Shown here piece by piece: positions 35,336 to 43,911 of a stretch of DNA of 64,000 bases. Source of the DNA: Paracoccus aestuarii (GTDB lineage Bacteria; Pseudomonadota; Alphaproteobacteria; Rhodobacterales; Rhodobacteraceae); the NCBI RefSeq assembly GCF_028553885.1, contig NZ_CP067169.1:2777001-2841000 (forward strand), written 5' to 3'. The notes under the pieces are model-generated. The model saw nothing but the letters and a program-made list of their open reading frames with translations, was not told the origin of the DNA and did not search any database. How positions within the stretch are numbered: the first letter of the stretch is position 1; each line of letters begins with the position of its first letter. The position numbers and the translations under genes were made by a program.

Positions 35336-36550
35336 TTATTCATAGTGGCGGCGATCCTCGATGACCTTGCCGTCATTGGGCAGGCTGCCGGGCGCCACCA
35401 GCTGCACGTCGCCGCGCATCTTCAGCACCTCCATGACCGAGGCCGCGTAATCGCCGCCCTGCCCCGCCGTCTCCAGCTGGACGGTCATCACGTCCATCTC
35501 TCCCTGGCGGTCGGCGATGACGCGGGCGCGCGACACGTCCCCATGCCGCGCGACCAAGGCCGCGACCTGTTCGGGGCGCACGAACATGCCCTTGATCTTG
35601 GTGGTCTGATCCGCGCGGCCCATCCACCCCTTGATGCGCATGTTGGTGCGACCACAAGGGCTGGTGCCCGCCATCACCGCCGACAGATCGCCCGTGGCGA
35701 AGCGCACCAGCGGATAGTCGGGGTTCAGCGTGGTCACCAGGACCTCTCCGACCTCGCCCTCAGGGACCGGATCGCCGGTGCCGGGGCGCACGATCTCGAC
35801 GATCACGCCCTCATCGACGATCATCCCCTCCAGCGCCTCGCTCTCATAGGCGATATTGCCCAGATCGGCGGTCGCATAGCATTGCCGCGTCACGATCCCC
35901 CGATCCGCATAGAGCGCGCGCAGCGACGGGAACAGCGCGCCGCCGCCCACCACCGCCTTGGTGAAGGACAAGACCTCGCCCATCTCGTCGGCGCGGTCCA
36001 GGATCACCTTGAGGAAATCGGGCGTGCCCGCATAGCAGGTCGTGCCGATGTCGACCGCCGCGCGGACCTGCAATTCGGTCTGGCCGGTGCCCGCGGGCAG
36101 AACGGCGGCATCCACCGCCCGCGCGCCCGATTCGAACATCATCCCCGCAGGCGTCAGGTGATAGCCGAAACAGTTCTGCACGATATCCCCGCGCCCCACG
36201 CCCGAGGCATGCAGGAACCGCCCCAACCGCCACCAGTCGCCGTCCCGCCGCCCGGGCTCGTAGATCGGGCCGGGGCTCTGGAAGACATGGTCGAACTCGG
36301 CGGCAAGGCGCGTGGTGAATCCCCCGAAGGGCGGCGATTTCCGCTGCGCCTCGGACAGCTCGGCCTTGCGGATCACCGGCAGTCGGGCCAGCGCGGCACG
36401 GTCGGTCACGGATGCCGGGTCCACATCGCGCAAAAGGCGTGCCAGCGCGGGCGCGGTGCGGGCGCGTGACAGCGCCTGCGGCAGGGCCTGGGCCAAGGCA
36501 TCCTCGCGCTGGCCCGGATCGCGCGTTTCCAGTTCGTCGTAATATCCCAT
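35336..36550 (-). CDS. phenylacetate-CoA ligase family protein
   Basis: The protein has 404 aa from MGYYDELETRDPGQREDAL; a frame opening further upstream enters livF and is not used. It is an adenylate-forming enzyme of the PaaK branch: the N-terminal part has RLPVIRKAELSEAQ, QSPGPIYEPGRRDGDWWRLG replaces the usual SSGTTG-type loop region, and QNCFGYHLTPAGMMFESGAR follows. The C-terminal hinge has RIKGWMGRADQTTKIKGMFV. It is shorter at the phosphate loop than true PaaK (about 430 aa). It is the last gene of the liv-type operon, 10 bp after livF, and probably activates the imported acid. Substrate unknown. Confidence 0.85.
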   Translation of the reverse strand: MGYYDELETRDPGQREDALAQALPQALSRARTAPALARLLRDVDPASVTDRAALARLPVIRKAELSEAQRKSPPFGGFTTRLAAEFDHVFQSPGPIYEPGRRDGDWWRLGRFLHASGVGRGDIVQNCFGYHLTPAGMMFESGARAVDAAVLPAGTGQTELQVRAAVDIGTTCYAGTPDFLKVILDRADEMGEVLSFTKAVVGGGALFPSLRALYADRGIVTRQCYATADLGNIAYESEALEGMIVDEGVIVEIVRPGTGDPVPEGEVGEVLVTTLNPDYPLVRFATGDLSAVMAGTSPCGRTNMRIKGWMGRADQTTKIKGMFVRPEQVAALVARHGDVSRARVIADRQGEMDVMTVQLETAGQGGDYAASVMEVLKMRGDVQLVAPGSLPNDGKVIEDRRHYE

Positions 36551-36560
36551 GATGACCCCC

Positions 36561-37385
36561 TCAGGCCAGCCAGCGCTTGCGCCGGCGATAGCTGCGCACG
36601 TCGCGGAAGGATTTGCGTCCCTCATCCGACATGCCCAGATAGAATTCCTTGACGTCCGGGTTCTCGCGCAGCTGGGCTGCCGGACCCTCCATCACCACGC
36701 GGCCATTCTCCAGGATATAGCCCTGATGGGCATAGCGCAGCGCGACATTGGTGTTCTGCTCGGCCAGAAGGAAGGTGACGCCCTCGCCTTCGTTCACGGC
36801 CTTGACGATCTGGAAGATCTGCTCGACCAGCTGCGGGGCCAGGCCCATCGACGGCTCGTCCAGCAGGATCATTTGCGGGCGCGACATCAGCGCGCGCCCC
36901 ATCGCGGTCATCTGCTGCTCGCCGCCCGAGGTGTATCCGGCCTGGCTCTTGCGCCGCTCGCGCAGGCGCGGGAAATAGTCATAGACCATCTCCAGGTCGC
37001 GCTTGATCGCGGCGGCCCCGTCGCGGCGGGTGTAGGCGCCGGTCAGCAGGTTCTCCTCGACCGTCAGATGCTCGAAGCAGTGGCGGCCCTCCATCACCTG
37101 GATGACGCCGCGGCGGACCAGGGCGGCCGGGTCCAGCGCGGTGATCGCCTCGCCCCGATAGGTGATGGAGCCCTTGGTCACCTCGCCCCGTTCGCTGGCC
37201 AGCAGGTTCGAGATCGCCTTCAGCGTCGTCGTCTTACCCGCCCCGTTGCCGCCCAGCAGAGCGGTGATGCCGCCCTTGGGGACGGTCAGGCTGACGCCCT
37301 TCAGGACCAGGATGACGTGGTTGTAGATCACCTCGATATTGTTGACGTCCAGCAGCGTCTCGGTCCGGGTCTCGGCGTCGAACAT
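36561..37385 (-). CDS. livF: branched-chain amino acid-type ABC transporter ATP-binding protein (LivF)
   Basis: The protein has 274 aa. Walker A is GGNGAGKTT (about 45-53), the signature loop is SGGEQQMTAMGRAL, and Walker B is MILLDEPSMGLAPQL. It belongs to the HAAT (LivF) subfamily and carries a C-terminal extension ending RSYRRRKRWLA. It pairs with LivG to energise uptake through LivHM. It lies 57 bp downstream of the binding-protein gene and 10 bp before the ligase. Confidence 0.92.
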   Translation of the reverse strand: MFDAETRTETLLDVNNIEVIYNHVILVLKGVSLTVPKGGITALLGGNGAGKTTTLKAISNLLASERGEVTKGSITYRGEAITALDPAALVRRGVIQVMEGRHCFEHLTVEENLLTGAYTRRDGAAAIKRDLEMVYDYFPRLRERRKSQAGYTSGGEQQMTAMGRALMSRPQMILLDEPSMGLAPQLVEQIFQIVKAVNEGEGVTFLLAEQNTNVALRYAHQGYILENGRVVMEGPAAQLRENPDVKEFYLGMSDEGRKSFRDVRSYRRRKRWLA

Positions 37386-37442
37386 GGCGGTCTCCTCTGG
37401 GGTCTGGGCCGGCGGCGGAGGACCGCCGCCGGCAGCATCGGG

Positions 37443-38723
37443 TCACTCGCAGCGCGTCTGGATGCCCGCCTCGGCGGCATAGTTCGCGCTGTCCTCGGCG
37501 ATCAGCGGGTCGAGGATCTCGGCATCGGGCTCGATGAAGTCGGTGATCAGCGACCAGCTGGCCTCGGAGGCGCTCCACTGCTGCACGCGGGCCAGGCCGT
37601 CGCCGCCGTGGTTCTCGCAGGACAGCGCGATGGGCGCGCCGAAATCGGGCAGGCCCAGCTCGGCCATGCGCTCGGCGGTGATCTCCAGCGCCTCGAAGCC
37701 GTCGCGCATCTGCGCGGGCGTGATCTCGGATGTGCCGGCCAGCTCCTGCGCCTTGGCGATGGCCTCGGCGATGACCAGCGCGGAATAGGCGCCGCGCGAA
37801 TAGAGCACGCTGCCCGCCTGATCGCCCGCACCCGCGGCCTTGCCCGCGTCATAGACATATTGCTGCAGGTCGTCATAGAGCGGATAGTCGCGCCCCACCC
37901 CGTGGAAGGTCAGCGCCTTGTAGCCATCCGCCCCGGCCCCCGCCGCGCGCACGTCGTTCTCCGATCCCGACCACCAGATGCCGATGAACTTGTCCATCGG
38001 AAAGCGGATGTTCACGGCCTCCTGGATGGCGACCTGGTTCATCACGCCCCAGGCATACATGATCACGTAATCAGGCCGGTCGCGGCGGATCTGCAGCCAT
38101 TGGGATTTCTGTTCCTGGCCCGGCGCATCGACCGGCAGCAGGCTGAGTTCGAACCCATGCTTCTGGGACAGCTCCTCCAAGGTGCGGATCGGCTCCTTGC
38201 CATAGGCGCTGTTGTGATAGACCAGCGCGATCTTCTTGCCGGACAGATCGCCCCCCTCCTGGTCCAGGATGTGCTTGACCGCGACCGAGGCCCCGTCCCA
38301 GTAGTTCGCGGGCGCGTTGAACACCCATTCAAAGACCGCGCCGTTCTTGGCCGAGGTCCGCCCGTAGCCCGGCGTGTACAGCGGGATGCCGTCCTGCGTG
38401 ATCCGCGGGATCAGCTGATAGGTGATCCCGGTGGAGAGCGGGTTCAGCACCAGCGGGCTTTGTCCGCGCAGCGATTCATAGCACTCGACGCCCTTTTCGG
38501 TGTTATAGGCGGTCTCGCATTCGGGGACCTGCACCAGCTGGCCGCCGATGCCGCCGTCCCGCTCGTTCAGCAGCGTGAAGTAGTCGGCGAAGCCATCGGC
38601 ATAGGGGATGCCGTTCGCGGCATAGGGCCCGGTCCGATAGGACATGTTGGGCACGATCAGGTCGGCCAAGGCCGGGCTTGCGACCATCATCGTGGTGGCC
38701 AGGGCGGCAAGGGTCAGTTTCAT
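37443..38723 (-). CDS. ABC transporter periplasmic substrate-binding protein (LivK-like)
   Basis: The protein has 426 aa, with a signal peptide at 1-20 (ASPALA|D). The mature type I periplasmic binding fold starts LIVPNMSYRTGPYAANGIPY and has KIALVYHNSAYGKEPIRTLE in the hinge region. It is of the Peripla_BP_6 family, but larger than leucine-binding proteins, as in receptors for aromatic or other carboxylic acids. C-terminal CENHGGDGLARVQQW and a final Cys are seen. It determines the specificity of the system; the ligand is unknown. It sits between livM and livF. Confidence 0.9.
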   Translation of the reverse strand: MKLTLAALATTMMVASPALADLIVPNMSYRTGPYAANGIPYADGFADYFTLLNERDGGIGGQLVQVPECETAYNTEKGVECYESLRGQSPLVLNPLSTGITYQLIPRITQDGIPLYTPGYGRTSAKNGAVFEWVFNAPANYWDGASVAVKHILDQEGGDLSGKKIALVYHNSAYGKEPIRTLEELSQKHGFELSLLPVDAPGQEQKSQWLQIRRDRPDYVIMYAWGVMNQVAIQEAVNIRFPMDKFIGIWWSGSENDVRAAGAGADGYKALTFHGVGRDYPLYDDLQQYVYDAGKAAGAGDQAGSVLYSRGAYSALVIAEAIAKAQELAGTSEITPAQMRDGFEALEITAERMAELGLPDFGAPIALSCENHGGDGLARVQQWSASEASWSLITDFIEPDAEILDPLIAEDSANYAAEAGIQTRCE

Positions 38724-38771
38724 TGCGGGGTCTCCTCCCAGAGATGCGATGCCGGTTGCCCGGTTCTTCGG

Positions 38772-39848
38772 TTAGTGCGGAAACGGCCAGAGCCGCAGCT
38801 TGTCCTTGGCCAGGCGCCACAGGCGCGCCAGGCCGTGCGGCTCGACGATCAGGAAGGTCACGATCAGGGCGCCCACGATCATCAGCTCGATATGGGCGGC
38901 CAGATCGGTGGGCCAGCCCATGCTGCCGACCAGGAAGTTCTTCAGCAGGACCGGCATCAGCACCATGAAGGCCGCACCGGCAAAGCTGCCGAAGATGCTG
39001 CCGAGGCCGCCGATGATGATCATGAACAGCACCAGAAAGCTCTTGTTGATGCCGAAGGCCTCGCCGACCTCGGCCGCGCCCAGATAGACCGCGAAGAGAA
39101 GCGCGCCCGCGACGCCCACGAAGAAGCTGGAGACCGCAAAGGCCGAGAGTTTCGCGCGCAGCGGGTTCACGCCGATGATCTCGGCCGCGATGTCCATGTC
39201 GCGGATGGCCATCCATTTGCGCCCCAGGCTGCCGCGGGTCAGGTTGCGCGCGACCCAGGCCAGCACGAAGGCGAAGACCAGGCAGATCAGGTATTTCGCG
39301 GGCGCGCTGGCGGCGGGGCCGGTCACGGCCTGGTCGAAGACCGTGCGCGTCGGCGCGGTGATCTGGCCCGAGGCGGAATAGTTGTAGAACCACGGCACCT
39401 TGTTGAACAGCCAGACCAGGAAGAACTGCGCGGCCAGGGTGGCCACGGCCAGGTAGAAGCCCTTGATCCGCAGGCTGGGCAGGCCGAAGAGCACGCCGAC
39501 CGCGGCGGTGATGCCCCCCGCCAGCAGGATGTGGATGACGATGTTCACGTCGGGAAAGCTGGTCATCAGCTTGTAGACCGCATAGGCGCCCACCGCCATG
39601 AAGCCCCCGGTCCCCAGACTGACCTGACCCGCATAGCCCGTCAGGATGTTCAGCCCCAAGGCGGCGATCGCGTAGATCAGGAAGGGCACCATCACGGCAT
39701 TGGCCCAGTAGTCGTTGATGACGAAGGGGATGATCCCGAAGGCCACGGCCAGGATCGCGTAATATCCCCAACGGTCCAGCCGGATCGGGAAGGTCTGGCT
39801 GTCATCCCGGTAGCTGGTCTTGAAGTCGCCTGCCTCGCGATAGATCAT
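38772..39848 (-). CDS. livM: branched-chain amino acid-type ABC transporter permease (LivM)
   Basis: A 358-aa inner-membrane protein with about ten hydrophobic segments. The family core is GYAGQVSLGTGGFMAVGAYA (near 95) and the cytoplasmic coupling loop is around VAEIIGVNPLRAKLSAFAV. A further conserved segment is FMIIIGGLGSIFGSFAGAAF. An aaaggaac ribosome site precedes the ATG. It forms the channel with LivH. Confidence 0.93.
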   Translation of the reverse strand: MIYREAGDFKTSYRDDSQTFPIRLDRWGYYAILAVAFGIIPFVINDYWANAVMVPFLIYAIAALGLNILTGYAGQVSLGTGGFMAVGAYAVYKLMTSFPDVNIVIHILLAGGITAAVGVLFGLPSLRIKGFYLAVATLAAQFFLVWLFNKVPWFYNYSASGQITAPTRTVFDQAVTGPAASAPAKYLICLVFAFVLAWVARNLTRGSLGRKWMAIRDMDIAAEIIGVNPLRAKLSAFAVSSFFVGVAGALLFAVYLGAAEVGEAFGINKSFLVLFMIIIGGLGSIFGSFAGAAFMVLMPVLLKNFLVGSMGWPTDLAAHIELMIVGALIVTFLIVEPHGLARLWRLAKDKLRLWPFPH

Positions 39849-39872
39849 TGGATGTTCCTTTCAGCGCGGTCA

Positions 39873-39890
39873 GCGGGGGCCAGCCCCCGC
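39873..39890. repeat. intercistronic hairpin between livH and livM (REP-like element)
   Basis: A perfect 8-bp inverted repeat GCGGGGGC-CA-GCCCCCGC is followed by ACCCCCGGGGTATTT. I recall this combination as a frequent intergenic element in Rhodobacterales. It occupies the 79-bp gap between livH and livM and could tune expression or mRNA stability. Confidence 0.55.
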
Positions 39891-39927
39891 ACCCCCGGGG
39901 TATTTCTGCAACGAAGAAGCGCCATGG

Positions 39928-40911
39928 TCACACCCGCTCGATGATGCGTTCGCCGAACAGGCCCTGGGGTCGGAAGACCAGGAAGATCAGCGCCAGGACA
40001 TAGGCGAACCAGTTTTCCGTCGCGCCGCCGACCATGGGGCCGATCGAGAATTCGAACAGTTTCTCGCCCACCCCGATGATCAGCCCCCCCACGATGGCGC
40101 CGGGGATCGAGGTGAAGCCGCCCAGCATCAGCACCGGCAGCGCCTTGAGCGCGATCAGCGACAGGCTGAACTGGACCCCCGATTTCGTGCCCCACATGAT
40201 GCCCGCGACCAAGGCCACGAAGCCCGCGATCGACCAGACCATCACCCAGATGAAGCGCAGCGAGATGCCCACCGACATCGCCGCCTGGTGGTCGTCGGCC
40301 ACGGCGCGCATGGCGCGTCCCTGCTTGGTGTATTGCGCGAAGGCCACCAGCGCCGCGACCAGCATCGCCGCGATCAGCGTGGCCCAGAGGTCCAGCCGGT
40401 CGATGAAGAAGCCGTAGCCGAACCAGTTGGCCGTGATCTCCTCGATCGGGTCCGAGATGCCCTGCGGCAGGCCCACATCCAGCGTCTTGATGTCGGCGCC
40501 CCACATGACGTCGCCCAGGCCTTCCAGGAAATAGGCCAGGCCGATGGTCGCCATGAAGAGGATAATCGGCTCCTGCCCCACAAGGTGCTGCAGGACCAGC
40601 TTTTCGATGACGAAGGCCAGCCCCACCATGACCAGCGCGGTCAGCGCGATGGCCAGGACCGCAGGCACCGTCCAGCCGAAATGATGCAGCTGGGTGCCGA
40701 AGACCGCGTTGATCAGATGCGCGAAGGGGACCTGGCCGTTCTGGATGCCCACCAGCGTCAGCGCCGCGAACAGCGCCATCACCCCCTGGGCATAGTTGAA
40801 CACCCCCGAGGCCTTGAAGATCAGCACGAAGCCCAAGGCCACCAGCGCATACATGACCCCGGTCATCAGGCCGTTCATCACGACCTCCAGGCCAAAGATG
40901 AATTGATCCAT
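39928..40911 (-). CDS. livH: branched-chain amino acid-type ABC transporter permease (LivH)
   Basis: A 327-aa polytopic membrane protein with about eight spans. FGLEVVMNGLMTGVMYALVA and LGFVLIFKASGVFNYAQG are the LivH N-terminal signatures, and LMLGGFTSIPGAIVGGLIIG is the conserved C-terminal segment. ATG at 40911 is preferred over the GTG just before it because an aaggaa site is at the right distance. It follows livG by 30 bp. Confidence 0.93.
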   Translation of the reverse strand: MDQFIFGLEVVMNGLMTGVMYALVALGFVLIFKASGVFNYAQGVMALFAALTLVGIQNGQVPFAHLINAVFGTQLHHFGWTVPAVLAIALTALVMVGLAFVIEKLVLQHLVGQEPIILFMATIGLAYFLEGLGDVMWGADIKTLDVGLPQGISDPIEEITANWFGYGFFIDRLDLWATLIAAMLVAALVAFAQYTKQGRAMRAVADDHQAAMSVGISLRFIWVMVWSIAGFVALVAGIMWGTKSGVQFSLSLIALKALPVLMLGGFTSIPGAIVGGLIIGVGEKLFEFSIGPMVGGATENWFAYVLALIFLVFRPQGLFGERIIERV

Positions 40912-40941
40912 CACGCGGTTCCTTTCAGGTCAGACGGGCGC

Positions 40942-41763
40942 TCAGTCATGGGCCACCCCCAGATAGGCGTCGATCACCGCCTGGTTGCTGCGCACCTCGG
41001 CGGGGGTGCCGTCGCCGATCTTCTTGCCGTAATCCATCACGACCACCCGGTCGCTGAGGTCCATGACCACGCCCATGTCATGTTCGATCAGGCAGATCGT
41101 GGTGCCGAATTCGTCGTTCACGTCGAGGATGAAGCGGGACATGTCCTCCTTCTCCTCGACATTCATGCCGGCCATCGGCTCGTCCAGCAGCAGCAGGTTG
41201 GGTTCCGCCGCCAGCGCGCGGGCCAGCTCGACCCGCTTCTTCAGGCCGTAGGGCAGACGGCCCACGGGCGTCTTGCGGATGTTCTGGATCTCGAGGAAGT
41301 CGATGATGCGTTCGACCGCGGCGCGGTTCTCGATCTCCTCGCGCTCGGCCGCGCCCCACCAGAGGGCCTGGGACACGAACCCGGCCTTCATCTTGTTGAG
41401 CCGGCCGGTCATGATGTTGTCCAGGACCGACATCCCCTCGAACAGGGCGATGTTCTGGAAGGTGCGGGCGATGCCCAGGCGCGCGACCTGATAGGGTTTC
41501 ATCGCCGGGCGCGGCCGGCCCTTGAAGATGACCTGCCCCTCCTGCGGGTTGTAGAAGCCCGAGATGATGTTCAGCATCGACGACTTGCCCGCCCCGTTCG
41601 GGCCGATGATCGCGCGGATCTCTCCCTGGCGGATGTCGAAGCTGATGTCCTTGATGGCCACCACGCCGCCGAAGCGCAGGGTGATGTTTCGCAGCTCCAT
41701 CACCACGGGGCCGATCTGGCGGCCGTCGGCGGTCATGTATCCGTCCTGGGTGACCATGTTCAT
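40942..41763 (-). CDS. livG: branched-chain amino acid-type ABC transporter ATP-binding protein (LivG)
   Basis: The protein has 273 aa. Walker A is GPNGAGKSS (about 54-62). The segment VELARALAAEPNLLLLDEP includes Walker B, followed by AGMNVEEKEDMSRF. The signature loop is degenerate (LPYGLKKRVELARA), as is common in LivG relatives of this type. The start overlaps the stop of the AMP-binding ligase by 4 bases, so the ligase and transporter are translated together. Confidence 0.92.
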   Translation of the reverse strand: MNMVTQDGYMTADGRQIGPVVMELRNITLRFGGVVAIKDISFDIRQGEIRAIIGPNGAGKSSMLNIISGFYNPQEGQVIFKGRPRPAMKPYQVARLGIARTFQNIALFEGMSVLDNIMTGRLNKMKAGFVSQALWWGAAEREEIENRAAVERIIDFLEIQNIRKTPVGRLPYGLKKRVELARALAAEPNLLLLDEPMAGMNVEEKEDMSRFILDVNDEFGTTICLIEHDMGVVMDLSDRVVVMDYGKKIGDGTPAEVRSNQAVIDAYLGVAHD

Positions 41764-43736
41764 TCCGCCGCCGCCTTCTGCCGGGCCGCGTCGCCGAAGA
41801 CGCAGGCATCCTCGATGCGCAGGGTCGCGCTGATCGCGCCCTTGCGGCCATCCTCATAGGTGACCTCGGTCCGGGTATGGCGGCTGGACGATCCGTCATA
41901 GAGCGCCGTGACCAGGTCGTGATACTTCTCGGTGATGACGGCGCGGCGGACCTTGCGGGTGCGCGTCATCTCGCCGTCATCGGGGTCCAGTTCCTTGTGC
42001 AGCACCAGGAAGCGATGGACCTGGCAGCCCGACAGCATCGGGTCCTGCGCGACCGAGGCGTTCACCGCCTCGACATGGGCGCGGATGGTCTCGTAGACCT
42101 GCGGATGGCCGGCCAGCTCCTGATAGCTGCCATAGGCGATGTTGTTGCGTTCGGCCCAGTTGCCCACCGCGGTCAGGTCAATATTGATCATCGCGGTGCA
42201 GAAATCGCGGCCGTTGCCGATGACCACGGCCTCCAGGATGTTGGGATAGAACTTCAGCTTGTTTTCGACATATTTGGGGGCGAACATCGACCCGTCGGCC
42301 ATGCGGCCCACATCCTTGGCGCGGTCGATGATGCGCAGATGGCCGGTCCCCTCCTCGAAGAAGCCCGCGTCGCCCGTGGCGACCCAGCCCTCGGCATCCT
42401 TGGTCGATGCGGTGCTGTCGGCATTCTTGTAATATTCGACGAAGGTGCCGGGACTGCGGTAATAGACCTCGCCATTCTCGCCGATGCGGACCTCGACGCC
42501 GGGGCTGGGCACGCCGACCGTGTCCGAACGCACCTGCCCGTCGGGCTGCTGTGTGATGAGGACCGAGGCCTCGGTCTGGCCGTAGAGCTGCTTCAGGTTG
42601 ATGCCCAGGCTGCGGTAGAAATCGAAGATCTCGGGGCCGATCGCCTCGCCCGCGGTATAGCCCACGCGGACACGCGACAGGCCCAGGCTGTTCTTCAGCG
42701 GGCCGAAGACGAAGATCTTGCCTAGCGCATAGGCGATGCGGTCGCCCAGGGACACCGTCTTGCCGTCCAGCAGCGCCGGGCCCGCGCGGTTCGCCACCGC
42801 CATGCCGCGCCGGAACAGCCAGCGCTTCAGGCGGCTGGCATCCTCCATGCGGATCATCACGGATGTCAGCTGACCCTCGAAGACGCGCGGCGGCGCGAAG
42901 AAATAGGTGGGCCCGATCTCGCGCATGTCGGTCATCATCGTATGCGCGCCCTCGGGGCAGTTCACGGTGAATCCCGACCACATCGCCTGACCCATCGAGA
43001 AGATGAAATCGCCGACCCAGGCCATGGGCAGATAGGCGACGATCTCCTCGACCTCGGTCAGGCGGTCGAATTCGGCGGTGTTGCGGGCGGTCTCGATGAT
43101 GTTGCGGTTGGACAGGACCACGCCCTTGGGCTTGCCCGTCGTGCCGCTGGTATACAGCATCACGCAGGTGCTGTCGTAATCCAGCCCCGCGATGATCGCG
43201 TCCAGGCGCGGGCCCAGGGACCCCGCCTCGGCCCGGCCCTGCGCCTGCAGATCGGCCAGCGAGACCATGTTGGCATGGTCGTATTTCCTGAGGCCCCGCC
43301 CGTCGGTATAGACGATGCGCGCGCCGGCGCCGGTGGTCTGTTCGACCTCCAGCACCTTGTCGACCTGTTCCTGATCACCGCACAGCACGAAGCGCGCCCC
43401 GCAATGGTCCAGCACATAGGCCATCTCGGCCGCGACCGCGTCCTGATAGAGCGGCACCGGCACCGCGCCGCACATCTGCGCGGCGATCATGCCCCAGTAG
43501 TGATGCGGCCGGTTGCGCCCGATGATCGCCATGTGATCGCCGGGCTTCAGCCCCTGCGCCATCAGGCCCAGGGCCAGGGCGCGGACCTCCTCGGCGGCCT
43601 GGGCCCAGGTCCAGCTCTGCCAGATCCCGTATTCCTTCTCGCGATAGGCGGGGCGGTCCCCGAACCGGGCGACGTTGCGCGCCAGCAAGGCGGGCACGGA
43701 TTGAAGATCGCCCTGGGGCGTCGGCTGATGGGTCAT
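41760..43736 (-). CDS. long AMP-dependent acyl-CoA synthetase, first gene of the liv-type operon
   Basis: The protein has 658 aa from MTHQPTPQGDLQSVPALLAR; gggaggacag lies just before the ATG. The phosphate loop is VMLYTSGTTGKPKGVVLSNR (about 187-206). LYGQTEASVLITQQPDG and the TGDAGFFEEGTGHLRIIDR hinge (about 470) follow. The C-terminus differs from short ligases: it has an extended region with LDPDDGEMTRTRKVRRAVIT, like the long FadD15-type enzymes. It activates a carboxylic acid to acyl-CoA. Together with the PaaK-like ligase at the other end of the operon this gives two distinct activating enzymes for one transporter. It is divergent from the histidine kinase. Confidence 0.87.
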   Translation of the reverse strand: MTHQPTPQGDLQSVPALLARNVARFGDRPAYREKEYGIWQSWTWAQAAEEVRALALGLMAQGLKPGDHMAIIGRNRPHHYWGMIAAQMCGAVPVPLYQDAVAAEMAYVLDHCGARFVLCGDQEQVDKVLEVEQTTGAGARIVYTDGRGLRKYDHANMVSLADLQAQGRAEAGSLGPRLDAIIAGLDYDSTCVMLYTSGTTGKPKGVVLSNRNIIETARNTAEFDRLTEVEEIVAYLPMAWVGDFIFSMGQAMWSGFTVNCPEGAHTMMTDMREIGPTYFFAPPRVFEGQLTSVMIRMEDASRLKRWLFRRGMAVANRAGPALLDGKTVSLGDRIAYALGKIFVFGPLKNSLGLSRVRVGYTAGEAIGPEIFDFYRSLGINLKQLYGQTEASVLITQQPDGQVRSDTVGVPSPGVEVRIGENGEVYYRSPGTFVEYYKNADSTASTKDAEGWVATGDAGFFEEGTGHLRIIDRAKDVGRMADGSMFAPKYVENKLKFYPNILEAVVIGNGRDFCTAMINIDLTAVGNWAERNNIAYGSYQELAGHPQVYETIRAHVEAVNASVAQDPMLSGCQVHRFLVLHKELDPDDGEMTRTRKVRRAVITEKYHDLVTALYDGSSSRHTRTEVTYEDGRKGAISATLRIEDACVFGDAARQKAAAE

Positions 43737-43773
43737 CTGTCCTCCCTCAAGGCGCTGCGGCACCCGGCCTTGG

Positions 43774-43818
43774 CGACACCTCCCCGTGTCGTTTCGGCCC
43801 GCCCAGACTTGGCGCCAA
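43774..43818. promoter_or_regulatory. inverted and direct repeats in the divergent ligase/kinase region
   Basis: CGACAC-N6-GTGTCG (43774-43791) and the perfect 10-bp palindrome TTGGCGCCAA (43809-43818) lie 38-100 bp from the ligase start. CTTGGCGCCA is followed 13 bp on by CTTGCGCCA, a direct repeat like those bound by OmpR-type regulators. Binding by the adjacent response regulator is an inference. Confidence 0.35.
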
Positions 43819-43911
43819 TCCTTGCGCCAGTTTTTCCCGATTCCAACGAAATGTTACACCGCTTTCGCGGATCGCGGCCCGGTGGTAACCCTGTGCCCGG
43901 AGGAAGACCCC

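Noticed and set aside
36549..39944. An 1131-codon open frame on the plus strand opposite livF, livK and livM
   Set aside because: Same cause: high GC removes stop codons from the antisense frame. No motif, no ribosome site, and complete overlap with confident transporter genes.
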